Shown here in pieces: positions 1 through 11,205 of a DNA stretch of 64,000 nt. A model generated the notes under the pieces. It searched no databases and was not told where the DNA came from. It saw only the letters and a list, made by a program, of their open reading frames with translations. Position 1 is the first letter of the stretch, and every line of letters starts with the position of its first letter. This DNA is from Aphrocallistes beatrix (lineage: Eukaryota; Porifera; Hexactinellida; Sceptrulophora; Aphrocallistidae). The translations under genes and the position numbers were made by a program. Location of the stretch: the NCBI GenBank assembly GCA_963281255.1, contig OY725489.1, positions 5,828,523 through 5,892,522 on the forward strand, given 5' to 3'.

Positions 1-59
1 GGTGAGGTGACACAGGGTAGCACAGGATGATAAATTTCGGCATAGTTAAAACTTAATTG

Positions 60-222
60 ATTTGAAAACTCTAAAATAGGTAATTCAAATGCGTAGAATA
101 CGAATCTGAAATCAAATATACTGTATCTCGTCTAGTTTACTGCATGACAGTTCAGTAATAGACGCATTTAGTACTATTTTAATGGGAAATATTGAGGTGT
201 ACGAATACTTTTGGTAGGGTAG
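60..222. repeat. Fragment of MITE family D (mariner-type)
   Basis: The right part, with GTGTACGAATACTTTT followed by an AG-rich end and TA, matches the terminus of the better copies at 1263-1730 and 28252-28724. The fragment cuts off the 3' end of the adjacent mariner gene. The left boundary is vague. Confidence 0.5.
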
Positions 223-225
223 TGT

Positions 226-1173
226 ATATATATATCTGTAATTCGGACACGTTTTTTTAACTTGCAGTGCCATTCCTGAGAAACCTTTGGTACGCAAACT
301 TCAGAATACCATTCTGAGTTGACAGTTTTCCTTTCAACTAATGGAATTGTGGTCACATGCCTCCATTTAGCGAAAAAAGTTGCAATCATCTGCTTTCCGG
401 CGCTTTTCTGGCGTTTCACTTTGGTTGGGTTATGCTCCCCGGGAAATCTCCAGACCGATGACTGCTTTTTACTCTCAGGATCATATTGGTAGGTCCATGT
501 TTCATCCCCAGTAGCAACATGATCCAGTAATTTCGATTTTCCATTGTCAAATTTCTGGATCATGAACTTGCACCATGAGCACGCCGGTCTTTTTGGTCCT
601 CAGTCAAGCGATGTGGGATCCACCTAGCACACACTTTAGATACTTTCAAGTGCTGATGAAGTATTTCGTTTAGAGTAGGTGGGGAGAGTGATTTAATTTC
701 TTCCAGAATAAGTTCGTAAGTGATTCTTCGATCCTCTTTTATCAGTTTTTTGACATCACAGACGTTGGATTCATTAACCGCTGTTGGAGGACGGCCGCTC
801 CTTCTATCGTCGTCTATACTGGTTCTTCCCCACTTAAATTCATTAAACCAGCGATAAACTGTTGCTTTATCAGGTAATAAATCAGCAAAAGCAGTAGTAA
901 GCTGATCTAGACATTCCTTCGGACTTAAATTTTTGCTGTAATCGTAATAGATCATTGCTCGAAAATCTCTTCTTTCAAGTTGCATTTCATAACAAATTCA
1001 AAATGATACTAAATATCTCTAGTATAAAGATATAAAACTCAAAAACGCGTGAATCGATCAGTTAGAAAATTATACTCTAATCTTCAGATATGTAGAGTAT
1101 TCTATTAGAACACTAATAACAACAGTGTGGTATGATTTTAATAGTGAGTCGCAAAACTTTCCTAGTGACCCTC
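226..1173 (-). mobile_element. 3'-truncated mariner transposon with transposase pseudogene
   Basis: The reverse strand carries a mariner transposase in two frames. Positions 985-560 give the N-terminal helix-turn-helix region, with TVYRWFNEFKWG and the linker RSGRPPTA, ending in KVCARWIPHRLTEDQK. Positions 563 to about 260 continue in another frame with the first catalytic Asp in VATGDETWTYQYDPESK. One frameshift lies near 570-590. The gene stops before the second and third catalytic Asp, where a MITE fragment begins, so it cannot make active transposase. The 5' terminal repeat is visible at 1150-1173 (reverse reading CGAGGGTCACTAGGAAAG) and abuts a TA run. The same RWIP and GDETW signatures recur in the fuller mariner at 43.7-45.0 kb. 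Confidence 0.85.

Positions 1174-1229
<56 letters not shown>
1174..1229. repeat. (TA)n microsatellite
   Basis: Uninterrupted TA dinucleotides directly next to the mariner 5' terminal repeat. Confidence 0.95.
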
Positions 1230-1232
<3 letters not shown>

Positions 1233-1262
1233 CATTAGTCGAGTTTTAATAGTTAGTATATA

Positions 1263-1730
1263 CACTGCCTGAAGAAAAGTATTCGTGCACCCCATAATTC
1301 CCCAATACGAATAGTTATAATACATATTTATTTATCAAGTCAAGGTATATTTAGATACCAGTAATTTTTAATTTGACTTCATAATTCGAATTCTCCATAT
1401 TCAAATTACCCACTTTATAAGTTTTCAACTTAATTACTCTTCTTCAAGATTAAATATTTTCAGCATTTGCTTTCCTATGCCACATATTGTGAGTGATCAC
1501 CATTGTATATGATGGCATTGGTGGTATAAGGTGGCAGAGTTTGAAAAGTCTTAACCTTGTGGGAGTGTAAACAAGTTGAAAGATTAAAAAGTGAGTAATT
1601 CGAATATGAAGAATTCGAATTTGAAGTTAAATTAAGCGTATCTCTTACCAATTGACTCGCTAAATAAATCAGTATTATAACTATTTGTATGGGGAATTAT
1701 GTGGTGTACGAATACTTTTGTTCAGGCAGT
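1263..1730. mobile_element. MITE family D, complete copy
   Basis: A 468-bp non-coding element. Its ends are inverted repeats: CACTGCCTGAAGAAAAGTAT on the left and the complement of ATACTTTTGTTCAGGCAGTA on the right. Inverted similarity continues inward through the ATAATTCCCCA region. TA lies outside, as for Tc1/mariner elements. Relatives lie at 60-222, 1742-2084, 28252-28724 and 55640-55975. Confidence 0.8.
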
Positions 1731-1741
1731 ATATATATATA

Positions 1742-2084
1742 TACTGCCTGAACAAAAGTATTCGAATTACTCATAATTGAGATCGTCAACTTAATTACTA
1801 ACTTCCAATTTAATAAATATCAACATCTGATACTTGATGCTACTTGTCCCAAGTCACAGCCATTATATATGATGGCGATTAGTGGCACAAAGTGTCAGAG
1901 GTTGATAATTTTCTCATAAGAATAAGTAAATGATTTGAGACTCTCAATTATGAGTAATTAGAATTTGTATATTACGAATTTGAAATTTAAAAAAGAGTTT
2001 TTCGACTGTTTGAGTACATGTTCCTTTTTTGAATGGATCTAATTTGATACTATTTGTATGGAAGTTTTTTCGGTGCATAGTTTC
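1742..2084. mobile_element. MITE family D, divergent copy, right end eroded
   Basis: It starts with ACTGCCTGAACAAAAGTATT and ends in a degraded CTATTTGTATGGAAG segment like the right ends of other copies. It follows the preceding copy across a short TA run, so the two are nearly tandem. Confidence 0.6.
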
Positions 2085-3685
2085 AAACTTATCTGATATT
2101 TTTTTAATGATATAGACCTAAAATTGTTTTGGCTGGCCCCTTTAGAGATTATAAAACAGAAAAATTTTGAAAAAAGGCGTATAAAATCCATTCAAAATAG
2201 CTATATGAGGGACTTCATTTCTAAAATGCTCGGGAAATAGCCTCTGTGATATATTAGTTATTGTGTCTAAAATAGAATTCTGATAATTTTTTTAAAATTG
2301 TTCATATCCAACCATTTGTTCGTATGTCATCGTATATTATAGGTCAAGTTCGGACATTATACCTCCCAATGCTCCCGAAAGAGGCCGATTTCAAATATTA
2401 AAAACTATTGAAGATATATAATCTATTATAATCTTAAATGAAAGGATATATACGTATATGATAATTTATAGGTTCCACAAACATCTCTTTGTAAAAAAAT
2501 AAATATTTCTCGACTTATCATTGATTTTTTTGTAATACAAATTCGATGAAAAACTTTGACTATATTAGAAAAGGACGAATCTGACCATCGAATATGTACC
2601 CAAATGTCGATATTAACTAAAGAATAATGCAATTATCACTAACAATGTGTACAGAAAAACTGGAGCACTTTTCATTATTATTTTAAGTTCTGGTCTTTTA
2701 ACTTTCAGATACAGTCGAAGCCCTCCCAATTATGCTCCAAAAACAGATACCTCCCTATCTCTGGAAAATATATCAAAATTCTTAGCTCTAAGTTTTTAAT
2801 GTACTTTTATAACAGTATATATATGATTCTTTGATAATAGATAATAATTATACTACGTCCTATGGAATGCTAAGTTTTCAATTTTTATCACGTGATGATT
2901 TTTCGAAAATCCTAACTTGAAAACTAAAAGTCGTAGACTCTCGCTCTAACTACCTAATCTACTTTTTAGAAGCTCTTTATTCATTCTATACCGATAAATT
3001 ATGTAGTACTAGGAGTATGCATTATATTTCCCAATTGATTCAAAATATTTGGGTTTAGTGGACTCAAGGAAATTTGTGGATTTTCAGTATACTTTTGCTA
3101 TTTCTACAAATATTCGTTGGATTTATCTAATTCATTAGTATAAATGCGACTAAATGTCCATGAATGCTTTTAATTCTCCGTAATAGTTCATTTTACATCG
3201 TTTTTAACGTTAAAACTTTAAATCCCTCTATCTCCGGACTTAAAATTTCAAAATTGACCGTCTTTAAAATAACAAAAGTCAAAATTGGTCTGAGATAGAG
3301 GGTTGAAATTTCAAGAATTGTTCAATATCATTGTGCGATAAACGTGGGATAACTCGATTTTCGATATCCTATAAATCTGTGATTTTATTGCAGATTTCCA
3401 AAGAAAAACTTTTTTTCGCCGTTTTTGCCATTTTTTTTTTATTTTGACTTTCTTTTGATCCAATGCGATAGCAAATATGATACACTATATATGAATAAAT
3501 TTTATGAGCATTTGATTCAATTGTGTGTTCCAAAAAATATACAAAGTGGAGGAGGATGATCCACCAGGTAGCGAAAAACGAAAAAAATCGACTTTGAGAC
3601 GCTGTAACTCAAAAACAAGAAATGCGAACCAAAACGGTTTGACATGCCTCAATACTTTTTAATTGCACTACGTGCCCACGCTTAA

Positions 3686-4292
3686 GAATATAATGGATTA
3701 TATATCTTAAATAGTTTTTAAAATTGACATCGGACTCTTTCGGGACCATAAATATATATTATGCCCGAACTTTACCTATAGTAATCGAAATATCACGAAC
3801 AAATGGTCGGATCAGAACAATTTTTTTTTTAAACGATCAGAATTTTAATTCTGAACCTGTGATCGCATAATATATGATATCAAACAGGCGATTTCCCGAG
3901 CATTATATAAATGAACTCCCTTATTGAGCTATTTTGATTGCATTTTATTTGGCCACTCTTCTAAATATTTGTGTTATCTAAGATCCAAAGGTGCTAAAAC
4001 ACTGTTATGGTCCTTATCATTAAAGAATTATCAATTTAGCTAAAAAGATATTGTTGAATGTGTCAAAAACCTCAATATTATTCAAAAACCAAATATTTTT
4101 CAATTTTTAGTAACTCAAAACTTAGTAACTCAAAACACTAAAAAATAAAGGGGTTAACATGTGAAGATCCAAATAAATACCGTCCAACTACTACTATCAG
4201 ATGGTAGACCGCTCATTAATACAATCAAATTAAGAATAAAAAATGTTGCCGCTTTATTTTAAGCCAGGCAAAGTTTTTCTAGGGCGGTATCC
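3686..4292 (-). mobile_element. Nested TTAA-bounded insertion of family C sequence
   Basis: TTAA occurs at 3682-3685 and again at 4293-4296. Copy 2 has a single TTAA at the matching place (ACGCTTAACATC, about 31072), so it is the empty site. The insert is the reverse complement of the first part of family C and ends with GGGCGGTATCC next to TTAA. Because it is inverted relative to its host, the host now contains a long imperfect palindrome (about 2150-2435 against 3686-3985). Confidence 0.65.
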
Positions 4293-4332
4293 TTAACATC
4301 TTATATATCTCTCTTCTTAATATATCTGTAAG

Positions 4333-4517
4333 CAGGGTTTCATCCAGCTTTCCAAAGTCATACGCTTAAATGAACGTCCCATTTTTCTAGCCGCCTAGAC
4401 TCATTTTTATATATGTTTTATGTCGCGCGCCTAGCTCCCCTATCACACGCCTAATTATGATCCATGGGATCTAATACGCGCCTCTAGGCGCGCCCAGTAC
4501 GCCTGAATGAAAGCCTG
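4333..4517. mobile_element. Short hAT-type MITE with 8-bp target duplication
   Basis: Ends are CAGGGTTTCAT and the complement ATGAAAGCCTG. The flanking octamers TCTGTAAG (4325-4332) and CCTGTAAG (4518-4525) match at seven of eight positions. Family C copy 2 has one uninterrupted GCTGTAAGCC at this place. The interior is GC-rich with a GCGCGCCTA/TAGGCGCGC inverted repeat. Confidence 0.7.
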
Positions 4518-4604
4518 CCTGTAAGACAATCCTACGAATTTTTCGCGTGCGGTATCCTTAAATTTGTTAAATTTCTTTTTTGGAAAGCGTCCACTTAGAT
4601 AATA

Positions 4605-5098
4605 CAGTCGACTCTCGTTAACACGTACACCAAGGGACCGTGGAGATTTGTACTCCTTATCCGGAGTACGTATTACCCGAAGTACGTACATAGCCACATT
4701 TGTCCAAAATACTTAATATACATAGTGATAACTACGTGAGAGTATGAAATTGTACTTGTCAAATAGAGAACTCATTATCCATGTTGTATTAACGAGATTC
4801 GACTGTATTTTCATTGAGAAATATCTGTCTAGTATATATCTACGTACATACTACGTACCATATTCAAAGTGCTCGTAGGCACACACCTGTTCGTATTAAC
4901 CGATGTATTTAGTATTGAAAACGCAGTGAAGGGGACCCACAAATCGTACTTATTATCCGATATTTCGTCTTATCCGTGTTCGTGTTAACCGGAGTTCGTT
5001 TGTATATATTTTGCCATAGATTAGGTTGGGGAATCAAAACTTGTACTTCTCATCCGATTGTACTCCTTATCCGTGTTCGTATTAACGAGAGTCGACTG
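4605..5098. mobile_element. Tigger/pogo-type MITE
   Basis: A 494-bp element flanked by TA at 4603-4604 and 5099-5100. The left end CAGTCGACTCTCGTTAA is mirrored by TTAACGAGAGTCGACTG on the right. Subterminal repeats TGTACTCCTTATCCG occur at both ends, and a further GAGATTCGACTGTA lies at about 4795. No coding potential. Confidence 0.85.
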
Positions 5099-5279
5099 TA
5101 CTAGTTGATAATGTTATATTACTAGTATGTCGAATAATTATTGCAACACTAGGGACCAGTGTAAAGTTATCAGCAGATTTGCATGTCACAGGAAACATTG
5201 TATCTTAAAAAATATATAAGCTACAAGAAAAAATCATATCAACGTGTAAAGAAGCGTTGGTACACCTATGTGACGATAT

Positions 5280-7102
5280 TTGTTTCTCGATTTTATCCAT
5301 GATGACTCAGCATTTTTACTTTTAATATTTGCTAATGCTTGTCACACCATTTTAATTGTATCTCAGATGTTATTCGAAATTTTAATTACTCCTTTTGTAT
5401 ACTTATTACTCTTGTTTAGTACACCTCTCCTCCCTCTTCCTTGGAGGCCTATCTCCTCACTCAGCTCGCACTCTCCTAGTACAAATAGGATCGAGTCAGC
5501 TGATCTTCCACTTGCGAATCCTAATTCTCCTCTTCTTCCTACTCCACCACAACCACCAACCATTCCTCACTATAGGCCTACACCCCTCCTCCCCCGAGTG
5601 AGCGCAGCGAGCGAGGGGGAGACAGGTGCTCTGCACCTGAGCCACTTTCCTCTTCCTATTCCTTTTCTACTTCCTCCTCATTCTTATTCTCATATTTCAC
5701 CATCCCTCTTGCCTAACACCATGCGTATTTCTTCTGGTCGAAATCCATCCAATCTTATTACTATCAAGCCGATTAAATCTCCCCCGCGTTGTCATCCTCA
5801 TCTTATATCCTTCCATCTTCTCAACGCTCGGAATCTTAGGACAAAATCCTATCGTTTTCTTGACTATGTATCTGACCACCATCCTGTTGTTGTTGCCGTT
5901 ACTGAGACCTGGTTCACGTCAAGGGATGCGGCGGTGAGTGCAGAATGCACTCCATCCGGTTACCAACTCCTTGATCGTGCTAGCTCAGCACATCGTCAGG
6001 GTAGATGCACTGCGCTTCTCTGTCGTGATTCCTTCACGCTGAAGTGCAATGCATCTGGTGAAGTATCATCTTTTGAGTTCTCGGATTGGACTATCTCTTC
6101 TGAAATCTCCCTCCGTATTATCCTAATTTATCGGCCTCCCTACTCAAGGAATCATCCTATTTTTATTTCTACCTTCCTTGATCAGTTTTCTTCTCTCCTC
6201 GAACCCATCCTCTTATGCAAGGAGCCCCTAATAATAACTGGAGACTTCAATATCCATGTCGACATCCCGTCTGAGTCTTTACAGTTCTCCGAGCTCCTGC
6301 GTTCTCTATCTTTGATCCAGCATGTGAATCAACCAACTCATGAGAAGGGTCACATTCTCGATCTAATAATATCCCGTTCTGCAGACAACATCATCCTCTC
6401 TGATCCCTCTCCTGTCCATCTTTTCTCTGACCATTTCTCCATCTCTTGTAGTCTCTCGCTTTCCAAACCTTCTCTTCCCTCTCAGGAGGTTACCTATCGT
6501 TCCAAATACATCAACCTCCCAATCTTTCTTGCTGATCTCGCTTCCTCTGATCTCTGTGCTCGCCCACCTGATCATCTTGAGGAACTTATTGTATCATATA
6601 ACAGCACCCTATCCTCTATCTATGATCAGCATGCTCCTCCGCGATCCAAAACCATAGTCACCCGTCCCCGTGTCCCTTGGTTCACCAGTAGCATCAAGCA
6701 GGCCAAGCGAGCGAGAAGGAAAGCTGAACGGAAGTGGGGCCAGTCTAATGACCCTGACCATTTGGCTGAATTCAAGCATCAGAGGAATCTTGTGACTGAC
6801 CTGATGAACAGGGAACGTCGCAGTTTCTATTCTGATTGGATCAGTCAGTCCTGTCATGACCAGCGCTCACTCTTCCGTAAGGCTAACACACTTCTCGGCT
6901 TACGCCAGCAACAGGTCCTACCACCTCATGCTGATAAGGCTGCTCTTTCTCAGGAACTCGCCAAGTTCTTTGTTCTTAAGGTAGATAACATCCGTTCCAC
7001 CATTGATTCAAGTGTATCGTCGTCTTCCGTTACCCCCTCAGATAATTCAAACATCAAATTCCAACATACTTTCCACCAATTCAAAGAATTATCTGAGGAA
7101 GA
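5280..7102 (+). pseudogene. LINE protein, N-terminal part with APE-type endonuclease
   Basis: The frame is open from 5280, but the first in-frame ATG is at about 5367 and the true start is unknown. A proline- and serine-rich N-terminal stretch of about 150 residues leads into the endonuclease near 5800. Recognisable blocks are VAVTETWF (about 5893), IIYRPPY-like (about 6123), the catalytic ITGDFNIHVD (6235-6264), HILDLIIS (about 6353) and FSDHFSISC (about 6425). This is the family's apurinic-like nuclease, which nicks target DNA for reverse transcription. The same frame continues through the linker to LSEEE near 7100, where a frameshift moves the reading into the next frame. Two compact GC-rich hairpins interrupt the N-terminal segment at 5588-5637. 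Confidence 0.85.
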
Positions 7103-8648
7103 AAGTTTCCCTTGTTTCTTCTGCTCCTATTAAATCTTGCATCCTCGATCCTATCCCAGCATCCTTGGTCAAATCATCTCTACCCATCCTTACGAAAATC
7201 GTAAATGGTTCCCTCTCCACTGGTCATTTTCCTTCTCCCTGGAAGCGCGCCATCATCTTGCCCAAACTTAAAAGACCAAATCTTGATCCCATCTTCTCTA
7301 ACTATCGTCCACTTAGCAATCTTTCTTTCATTTCTAAGATCACTGAGAGGGCCGCTTCCATCCAGGTCGTGAATCATCTTACATTACATCATCTCTTCCC
7401 CGGGACGCAGTCTGCCTATCGTAAACACCACAGTACGGAGACTGCGCTCCTGAAGGTCACAAACGACATCCTCCTCAGCATGAATCTCCAACACGTATCT
7501 CTTCTGGTTCTTCTTGATCTTAGTTCAGCCTTCGACACCGTCGACCATACCATCTTACTCAACCGTCTCCAGTCTCATTTCGGCATTTGCGGCTCTTCTC
7601 TGTCTTGGTTTGAATCTTACCTCTCTGGTAGGACTCAATTCGTCTCGATTAAGGGTTCTAGTTCCCCAATATCCCGGTCCAACACGGAGTTCCTCAGGGT
7701 TCTTGTCTCGGTCCGCTTCTCTTTAGCCTCTATACTAGTCCTATATTCGACCTCATTAGGTCCCACCTCCCCGACATGCACTGCTATGCCAACGATACTC
7801 AGGTCTATCTTTCTTTTAAACCCGGTTCCATCTCTTCTGAAGAATCTGCTTTCTCCGCCATCCAATCTTGCATCTCCGCGATCCGTTCCTGGCTCCTCAC
7901 CAACAAGTTGCTTATCAATGACATCAAGACTGAGTTCCTTATAATAGGGACTCGTCAACAACTATCTAAGGTTCAAACTGATAGCATCTCTGTTGGTGAG
8001 TCGAGAATCTCTTCTTCCAAAGAAGTACGGAATCTTGGAACTTGGGTCGACAATACCCTCTCAATGTCTACTCAGGTCAGCAAAGTTGCCTCCTCCTGCT
8101 TCTACTACATCTATAACATCAGGCGTATTAGAAAGTATCTCTCTAGGGAAGTCTGTGAAACTCTTGTTAATTCTCTTATCACATCTCGTCTTGATTATTG
8201 TAACAGTCTCTTGTATGGTTGCCCCTCATCCCTCTTAGCTCGACTCCAGCGAGTCCAGAACAGTGCAGCCAGGCTTATCTACAATGTCTCTCGTACCTTT
8301 TCGTCATCTCTTCTTATTAACCTCCACTGGCTGCCTGTTAAACATCGTATCCTCTTCAAAATCCTCCTCATAACTTACAAAGCCATCCATTCTCTTGCTC
8401 CGGACTATATCATCCAGCTCATACAGGTTAAGTCATCCAATCGTACTCTACGATCATCCAACGCCATCCTCCTTGAGCATCCTACTATCAAATCTTCCAA
8501 AACTCTGGGTGATCGTGCATTCACTTTAGCTGCGCCTGTTGAGTGGAATCTTCTGCCTCCTAGCATTCGGAATGCCCCCTCACTTCTTCTCTTCAAAAAA
8601 CTCTTGAAAACTCATCTTTTCCGTATCGCGCACGACATATCCACTTAA
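7101..8648 (+). pseudogene. LINE reverse transcriptase, L2/CR1 type
   Basis: From 7101 the product continues with SCILDPIPASLVK, NYRPLSNLSFISK (about 7300), LFPGTQSAYRKHHSTETALL (about 7393) and VLLDLSSAFDTVDH (about 7507), the reverse transcriptase fingers and palm. A second frameshift near 7685 moves the frame to GVPQGS (7686), LGPLLFSLY and the catalytic block at 7773-7793, which reads CYANDTQ instead of the family's YADDTQ, so a catalytic Asp is Asn. The C-terminal domain runs through [11 protein letters not shown] and [10 protein letters not shown] to TAA at 8646-8648, ending [15 protein letters not shown] as L2-type proteins do. The two frameshifts and altered motif make it a pseudogene. 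Confidence 0.9.
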
Positions 8649-8691
8649 ACCAATTTCAACGCATATACATACCTTACAAGCATACATACAC

Positions 8692-9154
8692 GGGATACAG
8701 ACTTTTCGTGACAGGACTTTTCGTGACGGACATTTCGTGACAAGACTTTTCGTGACAAGACTTTTCGTGACAAGGACATTTCGTGGCAAGACTTTTCGTG
8801 ACAAGATGGGTACACCTATATTATATAATTGTTGTAGGTAGTAAGGCGAAGTCATGATAATTATCTGTGAAGATAAAATACAAGTGATATACGAAAAGTC
8901 TGTATCCCAGAAAGAATGCACTTTAAAAATTTCCAATTGTCTTCTCACTAATTTATATGACACTGATAATGTAGGTGCAATATGTATTTTATCTTCACAG
9001 ATGATTATCATGACTTCGCCTTACCACAACAATTATAGAATATAGGTCTACCCATCTTGTCACGAAATGTCCTTGTCACGAAAAGTCTTGTCACGAAATG
9101 TCCGTCACGAAATGTCTCGTCACGAAAAGTCCTGTCACGAAAAGTCTGTATCCC
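8692..9154. mobile_element. Foldback MITE with repeated TTTCGTGAC arms
   Basis: A 463-bp near-palindrome. Both ends begin GGGATACAGACTTTTCGTGA (the right end as reverse complement). Arms of about 190 bp (8692-8884 and 8968-9154) each hold about six or seven irregular TTTCGTGAC units and then a unique inner arm that starts GTAAGGCGAAGTCATGAT. The loop is about 80 bp. It sits between the LINE 3' end and the piggyBac 3' end. I found no clear target duplication. Confidence 0.85.
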
Positions 9155-9155
9155 A

Positions 9156-10914
9156 AATTGTACACAGGAAAATTGTTTTAACATGGATATGACAGACAAA
9201 TGTTAAACATGAATCACACCTTTTACGGGTTTTTTTATCACGGTTTCTTTTACAAAATTGGCATCTGCCAACTTTAGAAGCAGTTGGAATATTTGAAGGA
9301 GTCTCAACAATAGCCTGTTGATGAGCAGACTCATCATCTGCTACATCCGATATAACAGATTTAGTAATACTCGATGGTCGAACAGGCTCATTATTTTGTG
9401 GTATCTCAAGTTCTAGTTCTACTGGTAAATCTGAAACAACAGATTCACTAATAATCGGCAGATTAGCAGACTCAACATTTATTGCTACAGGTACATCTGA
9501 TATAACAGATTTAGTAATACTCTGTTGTTGGACTGGCTCATTAGTTTGTTGTATCTATTTTCTCCTGGGAAATCTGAAATAACAGGTTCGTTATTAATCT
9601 GCTGTTGAACAGGGTTATCTGATATAGTTTTAGGAAGAACGGTATAGGGCTCATTTTGAGAAATCTTAATGATTTGATTTTTATCTCTATAGAAAAATAG
9701 CGAAATTGCTTGGATTTTAATCTTATAGTAATCAGATCCTGTGTTAGTTCAATCCCTAATTTGTACAAAAAAAGTTTCCTATCCTTACATTTTACAATAG
9801 GATCGTTAGGATATTTCAGGCAAAACAACACCCATGATGCATGAGTTGCCATCGACACCAAATCAAAAAATACAACGCATGGCCAGCGGCGGGTGGATCT
9901 ATATGCTCGGTATTCTTTAGCCATTTGTCCAAATTTATCACCTCCTGACTTATTGGAATTGTAGTCCATAATAATAGAGTTTTTGTTTAGGAGTATCAAA
10001 AATTTTGGGGATTAAATGTATATTCGATAAAAGTAACACGTTCTTATTTTTCTTACGAACATAGGATAATAGTGCGTGATCTTCGCTAAAAAAAAATCTG
10101 GAAGATAAAACGTTTAAACCATGAACATCCTTGGCAATTTTGGGAAAAATCGCCGGTTAGGAGTACTGTTCCTAAATAAAATAAACCTTTTTGAAGGAGA
10201 AAGCGTGAAAGAGATAATAATGTAAAAAGTCGATCACCTACAATGACATGACCGGGTTGAAGAATTGAAGTGAGGCGAAGCGTGATATCCTCTGGTTTAT
10301 TCAATAAAGTTCCATATTTACCAATATACACCTCGGTGTTCAATGGATAGTAACTTTTGGCATCTGCAAAGCACCCAACATTTGATGCCATACCGGTCAG
10401 GCTTAGTATATATTGCAAAAATGAACACCTACCTCGATAGCGCATCATGTGTTCGTCTACCGTGAGATAGGTTCCCGGAGAATATGATTTTGTAAGATTT
10501 TTATTAACAATATTATAAACCTCTCAGATGGGAGCAAATTTATCATTTGCAATTCGAAAATTGCGTGTGTTAACATTATCAAATCTAAGAAATCTTTATA
10601 GACTTAAAACGCTCTCTGGGCATAACAGTTCTAAATATAGGTCGATCAAAATTGGAATCTTCAGAAAATAAGTCAGTAGTAGGTTCACGATAAGCTCTAA
10701 AACAACCACATAAAATGATCAAACCCAAAAATGCCTTCATTTCTTGAAATGTAGCAGGATATATGTAATTATTATTATTATTATTATTAAGACTAAGATT
10801 GGGGTTTGCACTTAGATAGATTTCGATCTTTTGATTAGTCATTTCCATTACATGCTTTAATATATCATTCGTAAAAAACAGAGAGAAAAAATCTAATGAG
10901 GGGATAAGGAGGAA
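9156..10914 (-). pseudogene. piggyBac transposase pseudogene
   Basis: The reverse strand reads as a piggyBac transposase in several frames. 10914-10585 gives the N-terminal domain (SLDFFSLFFTNDILKHV; KAFLGLIILCGC; RPIFRTVMPRERF) with an Asn run from an ATT microsatellite. About 10500-10086 gives the first catalytic Asp in YLTVDEHMMRYRGRCSF and the second in VIVGDRLFTLL. 9999 to about 9715 gives DYNSNKSGGDKFGQM with the third Asp and RRWPCVVFFDL. About 9710-9290 is a linker of repeated EPV...ISD units. 9290-9156 is the C-terminal cysteine-rich zinc domain, CQFCKRNRDKKTRKRC then CDSC, VCHIH. Frames change at least three times, so it is dead. The 5' side is split by a gypsy insertion at 10919. 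Confidence 0.9.
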
Positions 10915-10918
10915 AATT

Positions 10919-11110
10919 TATAATAAGTAAGGTAGAAGAAATTCATTAGATAAGTTAATTAATTAAGAGGTAATTACGCGCGTAGAAATCTATATATAAT
11001 TGAGAGATTATGTAATAGGAGGAGGTTTTTGTGGATTGTTGTATTCGAGATTAAAACTGTTGTTCGTATCGTAAGGTCTTATTACTATTAGACGCGGAGC
11101 TCATACTATA
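10919..11110 (+). repeat. 5' LTR of the gypsy element
   Basis: 192 bp beginning TATAATAAGTAAG and ending CTCATACTATA. It is nearly identical to 15128-15319. The sequence right after it starts TTTGGCAGCAGAG; I could not assign this to a specific tRNA primer. Confidence 0.92.
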
Positions 11111-11205
11111 TTTGGCAGCAGAGAGTGGTTATGGAAATGCAAATGTACAGGTCGACAAATTTGAGAGCGGCGACGTAGAATTTTTTTTAACATTTTGACA
11201 TTTGT

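Larger units (their letters stand above)
2085..4557 (+). repeat. TTAA-flanked repeat family C, copy 1 (5' truncated, two insertions)
   Basis: A non-coding repeat that aligns by eye with 29298-31137 across most of its length. Its right end is GGTATCC followed by TTAA at 4558-4561, as in copy 2. The left end is replaced by a MITE. Inside sit a 607-bp TTAA-bounded insertion at 3686-4292 and a hAT-type MITE at 4333-4517, both absent from copy 2. No ORF with recognisable function was found. Confidence 0.7.
5110..8691 (+). mobile_element. L2-like non-LTR retrotransposon (LINE)
   Basis: Positions 5280-8648 encode, in three frames, an endonuclease followed by a reverse transcriptase in the order usual for L2/CR1 LINEs. 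The 5' boundary is not clear. The 3' tail is short and rich in CATACA units before a foldback element begins at 8692. The element is much more C- and T-rich on its sense strand than its surroundings. Two frameshifts and an altered catalytic motif show it is dead. Confidence 0.85.

Noticed and set aside
6363-7961. Reverse-strand ORFs over the LINE
   Set aside because: Shadows of the endonuclease and reverse transcriptase frames.
8580-9199. ORFs at 8580-9011, 8854-9045 and 9008-9199
   Set aside because: They lie in the arms of the foldback element and mirror each other.
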